A stretch of DNA of 64,000 bases from Kordia algicida OT-1 (GCF_000154725.1 NZ_DS544873.1:4747085-4811084), one strand, 5' to 3'; positions 45,564 through 56,602 are shown, counted from the stretch's first letter. Translations and numbers: made by a program. Notes: generated by a model from the letters alone, not told the origin.

Positions 45564-46049
45564 TTATGAAATTTCAATAATGTTCAGTTCATTGTTTGAA
45601 GTTAATTCAAAACTCACATAGAAAAGACCTCTACTGTCGTATAAAAATATAGGTTGGTCACCATAATCCATACAATCAATAAGAATATCAAATGTAGCTT
45701 TAGGTTGCGTGTGATTCTCTTTGTTGAGTCCATAAGACATCAAATCAAATTCAACTCGAAAATGGTCTAATTCTGCCGAATATAAAGGTTCAAGTTCCTC
45801 TTTATCTTCTTCATAGAAATCATCAATTTTTTCTTCAGTGATTTGAATAGCACGTTTTATATGTTCTTTTAAATCGTTGTATGTTGTCAAGTTTAGTTCA
45901 CTGACACCAAAATTTTCATATCCTTTAGATTTTATAGATTTTATTCGAATAGTATTATTTAACTTATAAAAAGCATCACTTAAATCAATTGTTGTTGGTG
46001 TGCCTTTGAATACTATTTTTATTTCATCAAAATTCGTTTTTTCTTCCAT
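45564..46049 (-). CDS. Hypothetical cytosolic protein
   Basis: The 161-residue protein is acidic, without signal or membrane segments. It has an alpha/beta pattern with EEKIDDFYEEDKEELEPLYS in the centre and ends in a beta-rich stretch (IFLYDSRGLFYVSFELTSN). It lies 40 bases upstream of the membrane protein gene on the same strand, so they may be co-transcribed. No family recognised. Confidence 0.5.
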   Translation of the reverse strand: MEEKTNFDEIKIVFKGTPTTIDLSDAFYKLNNTIRIKSIKSKGYENFGVSELNLTTYNDLKEHIKRAIQITEEKIDDFYEEDKEELEPLYSAELDHFRVEFDLMSYGLNKENHTQPKATFDILIDCMDYGDQPIFLYDSRGLFYVSFELTSNNELNIIEIS

Positions 46050-46064
46050 TAAATAATATATGAT

Positions 46065-46114
46065 AAAAAAACTTCCTACTATTCTTCAATTCAGAAGTAA
46101 TAACAGGAAGTTTT
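46065..46114 (-). terminator. Intrinsic terminator of the arylsulfotransferase-like gene
   Basis: AAAACTTCCT (46068-46077) pairs with AGGAAGTTTT (46105-46114), with further internal pairing, followed on the minus strand by six T. It lies 28 bases after the stop at 46142. Confidence 0.75.
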
Positions 46115-46141
46115 ATATGATTGAATATTTATTTTTAAATA

Positions 46142-47452
46142 CTATAATCCAAAACTAGCTAAATTAGGGTCGTCTACTTCATAATCATACGCTCTCCAAA
46201 AGAACGAACCTTCGCCGCCGTTGTATTTCCAAACGATTTCTTTTTCTGGAGTAACTTCCCAAAAACCAAAATCTCCTTCACAAATCAACGTGTTTCCATT
46301 ATCTAAACGTTCTGCTCCAGAAATTTTACTCGAAAAAATGTCCATATTTTCATAACTCCAAACTACCGTTGGTTCGTTGTCTGTATTTGGTAACAATGAA
46401 AAAGTTGCGGGCATTTCCAATTCGTACACTGTTGAAAAACCTGCGGCAAAACCATTTACATATAATAAAATGTTTCCTTCTCCTTGTACGCCATCTTCCA
46501 ATAAATTTGGATAATGATTGCGATCGCCACGAACTTCTCCCATCATATTGTCATACGCACGCGGATTTCCAAATCGGTATACCAAATCGCCACCTTTTCC
46601 ATAGTTTCCGCCAGTTCCTGTAGCCGCTTCTGCTGTTGTCGTACTATGATCTATGACCCAAACTTCACTAAAAAAGTTGACACTCAAATAGATGATATCT
46701 TTAGTTTCGTCATAGTCCAAACCGTTGGCGTGCATGATGTCGCCGTTGGCAATCGGATTATAATTTACATTGATTTTATGCGGATTATCAGCGACAATTC
46801 CATAATTTGGAAGTGTAGGATCGTCATCTTGAATGATGTGATCGTAACTTCTCCATTGCCAAACCACCGAATTTGTCGTAGTGTTAATTTCCATTAAAGT
46901 TTCTGGGTAAATGTCACCTGGATTTGCAGATCCTTGTGCGGCTGCGTCTGCTTCCAAAATTCGTTCCCAAACCAGTAATAATACATTTCCATTTGGCAAC
47001 ATTTCCACATCATGATGCAATATAAAGTTATCATTGCTTAGTGTATATTCCCATTCTACTTCGCCGTTAAGGTTCATGATTTTTACAATTCCGCCATAAC
47101 CACCAAAATTAATTTGTGCATTTGGCGCTTTGAAAAGTCCTAGAAGCTTTCCGTTTGGTAAAATTTCAAAATCGTTTCCTAGCGGTTCATCAAACGTAAA
47201 TTCGTGTACTTCCTGACCGGTTTTGCTCAGTAAAGCAGCTGAGGTTTTTCCAGCATTTACGGCTAATGTTAAGTTGTTGTGAACTTTATCAGCATTATAC
47301 ACTTCAACTTCTGGCGCAAGTGTTACAGGTGTTGGATCTGGATTTGGATTTTCTCCAGAAGGAGTAATGATATTCGAATCATCATCCGCACAACTCGTAA
47401 AAGCACATAAAACTATGAGTGCTACATATTTTAAGATTGGTGTAAACTTCAT
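46142..47452 (-). CDS. Arylsulfotransferase-like lipoprotein
   Basis: The 436-residue lipoprotein (signal MKFTPILKYVALIVLCAFTS, Cys about 21) has a beta-propeller of the aryl-sulfate sulfotransferase type. Typical are HHDVEMLPNGNVLLLVWE, VVWQWRSYDHIIQ and IMHANGLDYDETKDIIYLSV. Family enzymes transfer sulfate between phenols in the periplasm, but many Bacteroidota members are uncharacterised. Two adjacent ATG codons (47455, 47452) are possible starts. It is probably monocistronic, with its own terminator. Confidence 0.75.
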   Translation of the reverse strand: MKFTPILKYVALIVLCAFTSCADDDSNIITPSGENPNPDPTPVTLAPEVEVYNADKVHNNLTLAVNAGKTSAALLSKTGQEVHEFTFDEPLGNDFEILPNGKLLGLFKAPNAQINFGGYGGIVKIMNLNGEVEWEYTLSNDNFILHHDVEMLPNGNVLLLVWERILEADAAAQGSANPGDIYPETLMEINTTTNSVVWQWRSYDHIIQDDDPTLPNYGIVADNPHKINVNYNPIANGDIMHANGLDYDETKDIIYLSVNFFSEVWVIDHSTTTAEAATGTGGNYGKGGDLVYRFGNPRAYDNMMGEVRGDRNHYPNLLEDGVQGEGNILLYVNGFAAGFSTVYELEMPATFSLLPNTDNEPTVVWSYENMDIFSSKISGAERLDNGNTLICEGDFGFWEVTPEKEIVWKYNGGEGSFFWRAYDYEVDDPNLASFGL

Positions 47453-47539
47453 CATTGTCAATTTTAATGCTAAAAATATATAATTATTGAATAAATTCTT
47501 GCAGAAAATACATTAGTTTTTGGATATTTCTGTTAAAAA

Positions 47540-48064
47540 TTATTCTTTTTTACGATTTCTTGGTCGTTTGTCAAGACAGAAATTGATGGTTAGTTGAACG
47601 GCTCCACGATCAATCGGTTCAAAATTTTTATTTGTTAATATTACTTGCGGATTGATAGTTAGTTTTCCTCTTTCGCCACCAATACCAAAAATGGGAATGT
47701 AGCGTAAAGTCGTTTCTTTAAAGTCGGTGTACAAAGCCAATTCAGAACCAATGACAAAAAATTGATAATAGATAAAGCCATTAATTTTTGGTCCGATGGT
47801 AAAATTTGGAGTGTTTAGTGCCACATCGGAAGCAATTCCGTAAGCGTAACCAGCTCCGTGCATGCCGCCATACGAAGTTTTGTTGAGTCCGACAGAAAGA
47901 AGATGGAAATTTCGCTGGTTTGGTTCGCCAAAACTATAACTGTAACCAGCTTCAAAATTTGTGTATGTGTAAAAAGTATAATCTCGTTGTGGTAGTTGTG
48001 CAAAGCTTGTGTATACACTTCCCACAAGTGTCATTAAAAATAAAAGGCTGGTAATTTTTTTCAT
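47540..48064 (-). CDS. Exported small outer-membrane-type protein
   Basis: The 174-residue product from the ATG at 48064 has a signal peptide (MKKITSLLFLMTLVGSVYTS, cut near FAQ). The mature part is rich in aromatic residues and alternating strands (YTFYTYTNFEAGYSYSFG), suggesting a small outer-membrane barrel. The residues upstream of 48064 lack a signal and are left out. No family recognised. Confidence 0.6.
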   Translation of the reverse strand: MKKITSLLFLMTLVGSVYTSFAQLPQRDYTFYTYTNFEAGYSYSFGEPNQRNFHLLSVGLNKTSYGGMHGAGYAYGIASDVALNTPNFTIGPKINGFIYYQFFVIGSELALYTDFKETTLRYIPIFGIGGERGKLTINPQVILTNKNFEPIDRGAVQLTINFCLDKRPRNRKKE

Positions 48065-48217
48065 GGAATCGGTTTGGTTACTAACGTTTAAAATTTTCAA
48101 TATCGTATATTCACAGTGTAAAAGTTTGGTGTAATTAATTATATAAAATGACTTTTTCTACCTAAGTAATACCTATTTTAGCAACCAAGTTGAAGTGTAA
48201 ACCGATTACCGACTATT

Positions 48218-48997
48218 TTGTTACTAGGCGTATTCTTTAAAAAATTACTATTGTTATTCAATCTTACCAGAGGTTTTTTGTATCGATCTTTTAATTTGCA
48301 ACGTTTTGTATTATTTGCTAATACATTTACTGAGCAACAACGCGCTGTTGTAAGCAAAGAGATTTCATTTTATAATAAGTTGACGCCAAAACAGCAACGT
48401 GTTTTTGAGCATAGAGTGTTGCGATTTATAGATTATCATACCTTTGTTGGTCGTGAAAATTTGATTGTTACAGAACGCATGCAATTATTAATTGCTTCGA
48501 CTGCCATTATGATTACCTTTGGCTTTAGTCGTTATTTGCTATCGCGCTTTGAAACTATTTTGGTATATCCGCAGCATTATTTTTCTAACGTAACACAGCA
48601 ATTTCACAAAGGAGAAGCCAATCCGAGTTATAAAACAATTGTGTTTTCGTGGGAAGATTTTCAGGAAGGTATCAAAATTGAAGATGATAATTTGAATTTA
48701 GGAATTCACGAACTCACACATGCGGTACATTTTAGCTTTTTAACAGAACGGAGTTATAGTGCAAAACTTTTTTTAAAGCATTATAAATTACTTTTAATTT
48801 CTCTCACGGATAAAACTGCGCAAAAACGATTAATTAAAATGAACTATTTGCGCGAATATGCTTTTGAGAATCAATACGAATTTTTATCTGTCTTGGTAGA
48901 ACATTTTTTTGAAACTCCAGAAGAATTCAGGGAAAAGCTGCCAACTATTTATCACAGAGTCAAACTCATGTTAAATATGAACGTGGCAGACTTTTAA
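48218..48997 (+). CDS. MtfA-like zinc-dependent peptidase
   Basis: The 259-residue protein carries HELTHAVHF (HExxH, zinc ligands) around residue 168. The surrounding features match MtfA/DUF980: LTPKQQRVFEHRVLRFI, ERMQLLIASTAIMITFG and a NQYEFLSVLVEHFFETPEEF helix with the distal Glu. In E. coli MtfA acts with the Mlc regulator. The start is a TTG; no ATG precedes the conserved region. The 3' end overlaps the convergent kinase gene by four bases. Confidence 0.8.
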   Translation: MLLGVFFKKLLLLFNLTRGFLYRSFNLQRFVLFANTFTEQQRAVVSKEISFYNKLTPKQQRVFEHRVLRFIDYHTFVGRENLIVTERMQLLIASTAIMITFGFSRYLLSRFETILVYPQHYFSNVTQQFHKGEANPSYKTIVFSWEDFQEGIKIEDDNLNLGIHELTHAVHFSFLTERSYSAKLFLKHYKLLLISLTDKTAQKRLIKMNYLREYAFENQYEFLSVLVEHFFETPEEFREKLPTIYHRVKLMLNMNVADF

Positions 48998-49650
48998 ATC
49001 TGGATTAGCGGAATTCTAAGACAACTTTGTGTGCCAAGTGCTATTCCTGTGTCATTTTTTAACGTTCGCACCTCTAGAAGCTTCTTTTCAGATTTTCCGC
49101 CATTGATAATTTTTAGTCTTTCATTGATATTTTCTAACGAAATTCCAGAAGATTCGTTCAGTTCTTTTTCTGTTTTGGTGATTCCGTTTCCGTTGTCTGT
49201 AATGCAGATATACAACATTTCTTTTTCTACGGTAACCGTAATTTGTAATTCACCTTTTCCGTTTTGTTTCATTCTTTTTAAACCATGAAGAATTGCGTTT
49301 TCAATCAATGGTTGTAAAATTAATGGAGGCACTTTTGTGTGTTCTAAATCTTCTTTCAACGATTCATCAATTTTAATTACATATGAAAATCCTTTGTCAA
49401 AAAGATCGCGTTGTAATTCAATATACAGTGTTGAAATTTCTAATTCTTCTTGTAAATCGATCATTTTACATTTAGTCGATTTTTGAACCAATCGATACAA
49501 ATGTGAAAGTCTATTTAGCCAGTTTATAGATTGATTCACATTTCCTTTGGTAATGGAGTTGCAGATACTTTGAATTGCATTATTAATAAAATGTGGATTC
49601 ATTTGGGAATTTAAAAGATCGTATCGCAACGATAATTCATTTGATGACAT
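48994..49650 (-). CDS. LytS-type histidine kinase without a sensor domain
   Basis: The 218-residue protein consists only of a His_kinase domain (phospho-acceptor His in SQMNPHFINNAIQSI) and an HATPase (LQPLIENAILHG N box, ITDNGNGI). It lacks the membrane sensor usual in this family, so it must sense or be recruited through another protein, or is a shortened gene. No LytTR response regulator is nearby. The ATG at 49650 follows a long non-coding region. Confidence 0.75.
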   Translation of the reverse strand: MSSNELSLRYDLLNSQMNPHFINNAIQSICNSITKGNVNQSINWLNRLSHLYRLVQKSTKCKMIDLQEELEISTLYIELQRDLFDKGFSYVIKIDESLKEDLEHTKVPPLILQPLIENAILHGLKRMKQNGKGELQITVTVEKEMLYICITDNGNGITKTEKELNESSGISLENINERLKIINGGKSEKKLLEVRTLKNDTGIALGTQSCLRIPLIQI

Positions 49651-50171
49651 TCAATGCATGTTTTTTAGTGTTAATATTTGTTATGCTGGCTTTTTAGGGA
49701 TCGACTATTAAATCGGTATATGTAAATGTAGTATTGTTACAAGCAGTACACAACTTGATGTTGTCCGTTTTCGTGAATTTGTACTCTATATTCACGGAAA
49801 ACAGTACCTTTGTTTTTGAAGTAAGTATTTGTTTTTTAGTGTGTTATGTTTGATTTGTAAAAAAGATTGAAAAGCGTAGTGAATTCACGGAATTGAAGTA
49901 GAAAAAAAGCTATTTTTTGTCAGTAAAATATCTTTTTTTAGTGTTAATTTCTTGTAAAAAAAGCGAGTGTAGTAACATTGGACGTGATTTTTTTGACAAA
50001 AAAAAAGGCCATGAAAATTATGAAAGTGCAATATTTTTTCTTTCTTTACTTAAAATTTATAAAGGATGTCTTGCCTCGAAAGTCCTGTAAATTGAAGATT
50101 CTTAACATTCTGTTATAATAGAATGGACATAGAAACATTACCTTTAAATTCCTTTTTTTAGAGAAAAACTT
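49651..50171. other. Long intergenic region with promoter-like signals, no clear gene
   Basis: The 521 bases hold no convincing ORF. A TACCTTTG box lies at 49805-49812, and the sequence TTCACGGA occurs twice (near 49791 and 49887) along with inverted GTGAAT/ATTCAC pairs. A second box, TACCTTTA (50139-50146), lies 25 bases before the T9SS gene. A small RNA or long leader is possible but not supported further. Confidence 0.35.
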
Positions 50172-50954
50172 ATGAAGAAAACATTACACACCATAGTGCT
50201 GTTGGTGCTTACAGTACAAATGTACGGTCAGAGTTTAATCAATGATGGCGCAAGTATCATGTTGCAAGAAGCTGCTGTAGTATACAGCGAAGAATCCTTT
50301 GAAAATAGAAACGACGGACAAATTAAAGGCGATGGCACTATGGATTTTGCTTCCGCTATGAATCTAGCAGTCGTAAATCCGGGAGTTGTCATTGGCGATT
50401 TGAGCTTTAATTCCTCACTTGAAAATACGTCTTCTGCAGGTTTTATGCTTGACATTCAAGGAAATTCTGGAATTGGTCAGGAAAACGGACACGATCATGT
50501 GTTTGTTGATGGTGATTTAGTCATTAATGGAATACTTGATATTGCTACGATTGATGGTTTCATGCCTTCACAAACCGATTCGTTCACTATTATAACATAC
50601 ACAGGGAATTTATCAGGACAATTCAACACTGTGAATTTAGGAGCAAATCTCACGGATTTTGCGGTTGATTATTCCATGCCTGGACAAATTCGTTTGGTAC
50701 ATGAAAGTTTGTTAAGTACCGAAGAAGTTACGCTAGAAGCCTTACAAGTATTTCCAAACCCAACCAACAATTACATCTACATCAGAGCTTTACAAAAAAT
50801 AGACAAAGTTGAAGTGTATGATTTGGTTGGAAAGCAAGTTCTATTCACAACACAAACAGAAAAAGTCAACTTGGGTTCACTTTCCAAAGGAATGTATCTT
50901 GTAAAAGTATATAGTAAAAACGCTTCCGAAGTAAAGAAAATACAGGTAAAGTAA
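50172..50954 (+). CDS. T9SS type A sorting-domain secreted protein
   Basis: The 260-residue protein has a signal peptide ([20 protein letters not shown]), a beta-helix-like repeat region ([40 protein letters not shown]) and a C-terminal type IX sorting domain of about 75 residues ([17 protein letters not shown]...[10 protein letters not shown]). It should be exported across the outer membrane and attached to the surface or released. The following two genes are a paralogous pair with the same orientation. Confidence 0.8.
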   Translation: MKKTLHTIVLLVLTVQMYGQSLINDGASIMLQEAAVVYSEESFENRNDGQIKGDGTMDFASAMNLAVVNPGVVIGDLSFNSSLENTSSAGFMLDIQGNSGIGQENGHDHVFVDGDLVINGILDIATIDGFMPSQTDSFTIITYTGNLSGQFNTVNLGANLTDFAVDYSMPGQIRLVHESLLSTEEVTLEALQVFPNPTNNYIYIRALQKIDKVEVYDLVGKQVLFTTQTEKVNLGSLSKGMYLVKVYSKNASEVKKIQVK

Positions 50955-51000
50955 GCAACTTTACAATTTTAAAATATTCATTGATTACACTTACATTATT

Positions 51001-52884
51001 ATGAAAAAATATTACTTATTAATTGTTTTTGGTTTACTAACTTATTTTGCTTACGGGCAACCTTGTTCACCTCTTAATGTTGTTTTGAATACGCAAGCTC
51101 AAGTAGATAATTTTGTAGCTAATGCAGGAGGGGATTGTGAAATATTTCAAAATTTAATTATTTCGGGATCGGACATTACCGACATATCTGGATTAGCTTT
51201 TGTCACTAAAGTGAGAAGAAGCCTTACAGTTACAAATACAAGTCTGACCAGCTTAGATGGTCTCCAAAATATAACTACTGTAGCAACAGCGACTACACTT
51301 GCAGACTTGAGAATTCATAACAACCCAAATCTAATTGAAGCTAATTTAACTGCATTAACAGATGCAAGAGATATTTTTATTCATGATTGTAATCAATTAC
51401 AATCGATTGATTTTGCTAGTTTTCAAGAAGAACATATTCAAACTCTTGATATTTATCAAAATAATTCTTTACAAACTATAAATTTTGGAAATAATGCTTC
51501 AATACGAATCGATTATTTAAATATTAAAGATAATCCAGCTTTGACCACTATAACAGGTTTTAAACTTCCAAATTATTCGATATTAGATCCTAACAGTCCT
51601 AATGCTGGAGTTACTCTTTTGAATAATCCACAGCTCACAACCTCTAATTTATTTTCAGATTTAACAGACTATATAGGATTAATTACTATAAATAATTGCG
51701 GATTTACGAATTTAGATAGTTTTATTAATTTACGAGAAGCAAACTATCTCTTTCTCACAAATAATGAAGCATTAACCAATGTTGATGGTTTGCAAAATTT
51801 GGAAACAATAGAAACACTTATTATTAGTGGTAATGATAGTTTACAAACAGTACTTTTAGGTGCTACTAATCCTTTTTCAGGAGATGTACTTCGAATAGAA
51901 AACAATGTAGCTTTGACACAAATATCAGGTTCAATGGTGGGTTCTAATGGATATGGAGTGTTGATTAATAATAATCCGTCACTAACAATGCTTAATTTTT
52001 TAACGAATATAAATTCTTTTACAAGACCTATTATTATTAGAAATAATTCATCACTTACAAACCTTTTCGGTTTCGAAAACGTAGTAGAACTGGGAAATTT
52101 GACTATTGAAAACAATTCATCATTAACAAGTATAAGTGCATTGATAAATTTAGAAAGGGTACGTACATTTAGCATAGAAAATAATCCAAATCTACAGAAT
52201 TTAGATGGTCTTGAAACTGTGACTAAATCAAGTTCTATAAGCATTATAAATAATCAAAATATCACTTCATTAAACAATTTAGGACAGCGTATTGATGCAT
52301 ATGCATTAACTGTTGATGGAAATCAAAATTTAACAGATATCGAATATTTAGATAATATTATAAGACTTGGAGGAGATTTGACTATTACGAACAATCCAAA
52401 TTTGGATGAGTGTTGCGTACTTGCTGATTTCTATACAAACGGAGTTGTCAATGGTTCTATCGTAATAAGTGGTAATAATACAAATTGTGATAGTAATCTA
52501 GACATTTTGAACGGTTGTGGAGAAGATGGTGTCATTGCCAACGACAACTGTCAAGACGTAAGCAATCCAGATCAAACAGATACAGACAACGATGGAATTG
52601 GTGATGCTTGCGATAACTGCCCGACAACAGCCAACAACGATCAATTGGACGATGATGGAAATGGAGTTGGAAATGCATGTCAAGGATTGGCTGGTGCAAA
52701 TGTAGGTTTTGTAGGAATCAGCACCAATACGCCTATGAGTAAATTACACGTAGAAGATGGCGACGTTTTTATCAGCAATATTCACAGGGGAATCATTATG
52801 AAAACAGCAGATGGAAAATGTTTCCGTTATCAGCCTGATACTAATGGAAAGCTTGTCGGAAAAGAAATTATTTGTCCGCAATAA
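51001..52884 (+). CDS. Secreted leucine-rich/receptor-L-like repeat protein with thrombospondin type 3 repeats (copy 1)
   Basis: The 627-residue protein has a signal peptide ([20 protein letters not shown]), then about 480 residues of irregular repeats with the motif NNxxLTSLxGLxNL (a leucine-rich fold like receptor L-domains). Two calcium-binding thrombospondin type 3 repeats follow ([16 protein letters not shown]). A short tail begins [20 protein letters not shown] and ends CPQ. The tail resembles tail-fibre or head-group segments, not a T9SS domain. Probably surface adhesion or binding. The next gene is a paralogue 16 bases downstream. Confidence 0.75.
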   Translation: MKKYYLLIVFGLLTYFAYGQPCSPLNVVLNTQAQVDNFVANAGGDCEIFQNLIISGSDITDISGLAFVTKVRRSLTVTNTSLTSLDGLQNITTVATATTLADLRIHNNPNLIEANLTALTDARDIFIHDCNQLQSIDFASFQEEHIQTLDIYQNNSLQTINFGNNASIRIDYLNIKDNPALTTITGFKLPNYSILDPNSPNAGVTLLNNPQLTTSNLFSDLTDYIGLITINNCGFTNLDSFINLREANYLFLTNNEALTNVDGLQNLETIETLIISGNDSLQTVLLGATNPFSGDVLRIENNVALTQISGSMVGSNGYGVLINNNPSLTMLNFLTNINSFTRPIIIRNNSSLTNLFGFENVVELGNLTIENNSSLTSISALINLERVRTFSIENNPNLQNLDGLETVTKSSSISIINNQNITSLNNLGQRIDAYALTVDGNQNLTDIEYLDNIIRLGGDLTITNNPNLDECCVLADFYTNGVVNGSIVISGNNTNCDSNLDILNGCGEDGVIANDNCQDVSNPDQTDTDNDGIGDACDNCPTTANNDQLDDDGNGVGNACQGLAGANVGFVGISTNTPMSKLHVEDGDVFISNIHRGIIMKTADGKCFRYQPDTNGKLVGKEIICPQ

Positions 52885-52899
52885 ATAAAAATTTTACAT

Positions 52900-54861
52900 A
52901 TGAAAAAACATTACTTATTAATTATTTTTGCTTTCTCATTATTAGTTAGTTACGGGCAAGATTGTAGTAATTATCCTGCTCAGTTTACTCCTGGAGTTTA
53001 TTTGTACACACAAGCTGATGTAGATAGTTTTGTGGCAAGCTCGGCGGGTAACTGTGATACTGTAAGTAATCTCTATATAGGAAGAAATACTGGATCTGAT
53101 ATTACAGATATATCTGGTTTATCTTTTTTAACTACCACGACTGGTATTTTGAGTATTTTAAATACTCAATTAACTGATTTGAATGGTTTGCAAAACCTAA
53201 CTTCTGTTGGATACACTAGAGGTGTTTCTATAGGTTTTAACGATAACTTAGCTTCAATAAGTCAGTTGCAAAATCTTTCTGGAACTATAAGTTTTTTGTC
53301 CTTGAATGGGAATCCTCAATTACAAAGTTTAGCTGTTTTTGATAATTTATTATTAAAAGATAGTTTCTACTTAGCAAATTCTAATATAACTTCTTTAAAT
53401 GGAGTCCATCTTTCGAGTGTCGCGAGATCATTCAGTTTAGTTAGTAATCAATCATTAACAAATTTATCAGGAATGACAATTTTGGGAGGAACTCCTGATA
53501 TGAATATTAGTATAAGGAATAATGATTTGATTACCTCTTTAGCGGGACTGGAAAATGTTTCATCAACTTCAGATGTAACTATAGAAGGGAATGAGCTTTT
53601 GAACTCATTATCTGGATTAAATGGTTTGACTTCAATCGATAATTTAACCATTCGTACCAATCCTAATCTAGTATCTTTAGACGGATTCAGTTCACTTGCG
53701 AATTTGCAAGATGCGTCAATAACAAACAATATTGTCCTAGCGAATGCAAATCTTATGGTGCTTCAAAATCTCGGTGAAGTTAAAATATATAACAATCCTC
53801 AATTACAAAATGTTGACATGCCTGCGCTTGCTACTATTTCTAACGATCTTTCAATATATGGATCTGTTGGTTTGCAATCAATTGCTTTAGGTACCGATGG
53901 TGCAACTTCTGTAAATTCACTTAAAATTTTTTCAAATCCTCTATTAACGGAAATAACCGGGAATTTGGCTAATGAAGAGAGTTTTTCATCGTCAGGAGGT
54001 ATTTTAATAGAAAATAATCCAGCACTTACATCACTTGCTTTTTTTGAGAATGTAACCAACTATCAAAAGCCTATTGTGATAAAAACAAATTCAAGCTTGA
54101 CAAGCATTGATGCGCTGCAAAATTTGCAAGAAGTTGGAAATATAACCATAGATAATAACTCAGCACTAGCAAATATTGATGGTTTACAAAATTTAGTCAA
54201 ATCAAATAATATACTAATACTCAATAACCAAAATATTACTACGATGGATAATTTAGGGCAACGAATCGAAATTTTGGGAGGTATTGTCATTGATGGAAAT
54301 CAAAATTTAACAAATATTAGTCACTTATCGAGTATCATAAGAGTCCAAGATAATTTAACAATTACTAATAATATCAACTTAAGTGATTGTTGTCCACTTT
54401 CTGATTTCTATACAAACGGAGTTATTAACGGCTCTATAGTAGTTAATGGAAATGACACAAACTGCGATAGCAATCGTGATATCCTAGACGGTTGCGGAGA
54501 AGATGGTGTCATTGCCAACGATAACTGCCAAGATGTAAGCAATCCCGATCAAACAGATACCGATAACGATGGAATTGGTGATGCTTGCGATAACTGTCCT
54601 TCCGTAGCTAATAACGACCAAATGGATGCTGATAATGATGGAATTGGCGATGTATGCCAAGGTCAAGCTGGTGCAAATGTAGGTTTCGTAGGAATCAGCA
54701 CCAATACACCTATGAGTAAACTACACGTAGAAGATGGTGATGTGTTTATCAGTAACATCAACCGTGGAATTATTATGAAAACAGCTTCAGGAAGATGTTT
54801 CCGTTACCAACCTAACGAACAAGGAATGCTGATAGGAAAAGAAATTGAATGTCCGCAGTAA
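52900..54861 (+). CDS. Secreted leucine-rich/receptor-L-like repeat protein with thrombospondin type 3 repeats (copy 2)
   Basis: The 653-residue paralogue of copy 1 has the same order of parts: signal peptide, leucine-rich repeats ([14 protein letters not shown]-like), two thrombospondin type 3 repeats ([17 protein letters not shown]) and the tail [19 protein letters not shown]...CPQ. The last 130 residues are nearly identical to copy 1, while the repeat region has diverged more, suggesting different binding. The two form an operon ended by a bidirectional terminator. Confidence 0.75.
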   Translation: MKKHYLLIIFAFSLLVSYGQDCSNYPAQFTPGVYLYTQADVDSFVASSAGNCDTVSNLYIGRNTGSDITDISGLSFLTTTTGILSILNTQLTDLNGLQNLTSVGYTRGVSIGFNDNLASISQLQNLSGTISFLSLNGNPQLQSLAVFDNLLLKDSFYLANSNITSLNGVHLSSVARSFSLVSNQSLTNLSGMTILGGTPDMNISIRNNDLITSLAGLENVSSTSDVTIEGNELLNSLSGLNGLTSIDNLTIRTNPNLVSLDGFSSLANLQDASITNNIVLANANLMVLQNLGEVKIYNNPQLQNVDMPALATISNDLSIYGSVGLQSIALGTDGATSVNSLKIFSNPLLTEITGNLANEESFSSSGGILIENNPALTSLAFFENVTNYQKPIVIKTNSSLTSIDALQNLQEVGNITIDNNSALANIDGLQNLVKSNNILILNNQNITTMDNLGQRIEILGGIVIDGNQNLTNISHLSSIIRVQDNLTITNNINLSDCCPLSDFYTNGVINGSIVVNGNDTNCDSNRDILDGCGEDGVIANDNCQDVSNPDQTDTDNDGIGDACDNCPSVANNDQMDADNDGIGDVCQGQAGANVGFVGISTNTPMSKLHVEDGDVFISNINRGIIMKTASGRCFRYQPNEQGMLIGKEIECPQ

Positions 54862-54877
54862 ATTAATATATCAAATC

Positions 54878-54919
54878 AAAACACAAAAAGCTATCCATTA
54901 CGATAGCTTTTTGTGTTTT
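54878..54919. terminator. Bidirectional terminator between convergent genes
   Basis: AAAACACAAAAAGCTAT and ATAGCTTTTTGTGTTTT form a perfect 17-bp stem. It ends the leucine-rich repeat operon on the plus strand and rpe on the minus strand. Confidence 0.85.
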
Positions 54920-54942
54920 AATATGTATGAATGATCGTTTTT

Positions 54943-55602
54943 TTAAGAAACAATCTTCTTTAAATTTTGAATAGTTGCTGTCGGATTTTCAGAACGAAAT
55001 ACAAAACTTCCTGCAACCAAAACATCCGCGCCAGCATCCACCAATGCTTTTGCATTTTTATCATTTACGCCACCATCAATTTCAATTTCAGTAGCAGCAC
55101 CTTTTTCGGTAATCAAAGCTTTTAATTTTTTAACTTTTTGATAGGTGTTTTCAATAAACGATTGTCCACCAAACCCTGGATTCACACTCATAATGCACAC
55201 CAAATCTATATCGTTTATAACATCTTCTAAGAGATTTACATTGGTATGCGGATTCAAAGCAACTCCAGCTTTCATTCCTGCAGCTTTTATAGCTTGTAGC
55301 GTTCTATGTAAGTGTGTGCATGCTTCGTAATGTACGGTTAGTACATCAGCACCTAAATCAGCAAATGTTTGAATATAACGATCAGGATCAACGATCATTA
55401 AATGGACATCAATCGTTTTGGTAGCATGTTTGTTAATTGCTTTCAAAACAGGCATTCCAAAGGAAATATTCGGTACAAAAACGCCATCCATAATATCAAT
55501 ATGAAACCAATCGGCTTCACTTTGATTTACCATTTCAATATCGCGTTGTAAGTTTGCAAAATCTGCTGCCAGGATAGAAGGTGCAATTCGTTTTGTAGAC
55601 AT
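54943..55602 (-). CDS. rpe: Ribulose-phosphate 3-epimerase
   Basis: The 219-residue TIM-barrel enzyme interconverts ribulose 5-phosphate and xylulose 5-phosphate in the pentose phosphate pathway. It shows APSILAADFANL, HIDIMDGVFVPNISFG, DVHLMI, MSVNPGFGGQSFI and the phosphate-binding IDGGVN. Length is standard. It is transcribed from a -7 box at 55631-55638. Confidence 0.95.
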   Translation of the reverse strand: MSTKRIAPSILAADFANLQRDIEMVNQSEADWFHIDIMDGVFVPNISFGMPVLKAINKHATKTIDVHLMIVDPDRYIQTFADLGADVLTVHYEACTHLHRTLQAIKAAGMKAGVALNPHTNVNLLEDVINDIDLVCIMSVNPGFGGQSFIENTYQKVKKLKALITEKGAATEIEIDGGVNDKNAKALVDAGADVLVAGSFVFRSENPTATIQNLKKIVS

Positions 55603-55630
55603 AAGTTGTAGTGTTGTGTTGTTTTGCCGA

Positions 55631-55638
55631 CAAAAGTA
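55631..55638 (-). promoter_or_regulatory. -7 promoter box (TACTTTTG) of rpe
   Basis: An exact TAnnTTTG match on the minus strand, 28 bases before the rpe ATG and just after the rpoD terminator. Confidence 0.5.
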
Positions 55639-55649
55639 CTATAAAATAA

Positions 55650-55672
55650 ACGCTCTCGCAATGCGAGAGCGT
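55650..55672 (-). terminator. Terminator of rpoD
   Basis: CGCTCTCGCA and TGCGAGAGCG form a near-perfect inverted repeat; on the minus strand it is followed by TTTATTTTAT. Confidence 0.7.
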
Positions 55673-55738
55673 CATTCATCAATCAAAAAACGAACAGTTA
55701 TGTTATAAAAACTAAACTGCTGTACGGTTTGTAGGAGA

Positions 55739-56602
55739 TTATCCTAAGTATGTTTTTAATATTTTGCTACGTGAAGTGTGCTTTAAACGACGAATCGCTT
55801 TTTCTTTAATTTGACGTACACGCTCACGAGTTAAATCGAATGTTTCACCAATTTCTTCTAAAGTCATTGGATGTTGATTTCCTAATCCGAAATACAAACG
55901 AATTACGTCTGCTTCTCTTGGTGTTAACGTTTCTAAGGCGCGCTCAATTTCTGTTTTTAAAGACTCATGTAATAATTCTTTATCAGGATTTGGCGATTCA
56001 CCAGAATTTAATACGTCATATAAGTTCGAATCTTCTCCTTCCACAAGTGGCGCATCCATTGATACGTGTCTTCCAGAATTCTTCATCGACTCTTTTACAT
56101 CATTCACAGTCATGTCTAATTCTTTCGCAATTTCTTCTGCAGAAGGAATACGTTCATGACTTTGTTCTAAATAGGCAAAGGTTTTATTAATCTTGTTAAT
56201 AGAACCAATTTTATTTAAAGGTAATCGAACAATACGAGATTGCTCTGCTAATGCTTGTAGGATAGATTGTCTAATCCACCATACAGCATACGAAATAAAT
56301 TTAAAACCACGTGTTTCATCAAAACGTTGTGCAGCTTTAATAAGACCCAAATTCCCTTCATTAATCAAATCAGGAAGTGTTAATCCTTGATTTTGATACT
56401 GCTTTGCAACCGATACTACGAAACGAAGATTAGCTTTTGTTAATTTTTCTAGCGCTATTTGATCGCCAGCTTTGATTCTCTGTGCTAATTCTACTTCTTC
56501 GTCTGCTGTAATAAGGTCAACTTTACCGATTTCTTGAAGATATTTGTCTAAGGATGCAGTTTCCCTGTTGGTAACCTGCTTGGTAATTTTAAGTTGTCTC
56601 AT
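55739..56602 (-). CDS. rpoD: RNA polymerase primary sigma factor
   Basis: The 287-residue sigma-70 factor is the short form of Bacteroidota, lacking a long region 1.1. Regions 1.2 ([20 protein letters not shown]), 2 ([35 protein letters not shown]), 3 and 4 ([20 protein letters not shown]) are all present. It recognises the TAnnTTTG-type promoters seen throughout this window. A monocistronic gene with its own terminator. Confidence 0.93.
   Translation of the reverse strand: MRQLKITKQVTNRETASLDKYLQEIGKVDLITADEEVELAQRIKAGDQIALEKLTKANLRFVVSVAKQYQNQGLTLPDLINEGNLGLIKAAQRFDETRGFKFISYAVWWIRQSILQALAEQSRIVRLPLNKIGSINKINKTFAYLEQSHERIPSAEEIAKELDMTVNDVKESMKNSGRHVSMDAPLVEGEDSNLYDVLNSGESPNPDKELLHESLKTEIERALETLTPREADVIRLYFGLGNQHPMTLEEIGETFDLTRERVRQIKEKAIRRLKHTSRSKILKTYLG

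Noticed and set aside
51001-54861. CRISPR-like or tandem DNA repeats in the repeat-protein genes
   Set aside because: The repeats are protein-level leucine-rich units with variable spacing and continuous coding frames.
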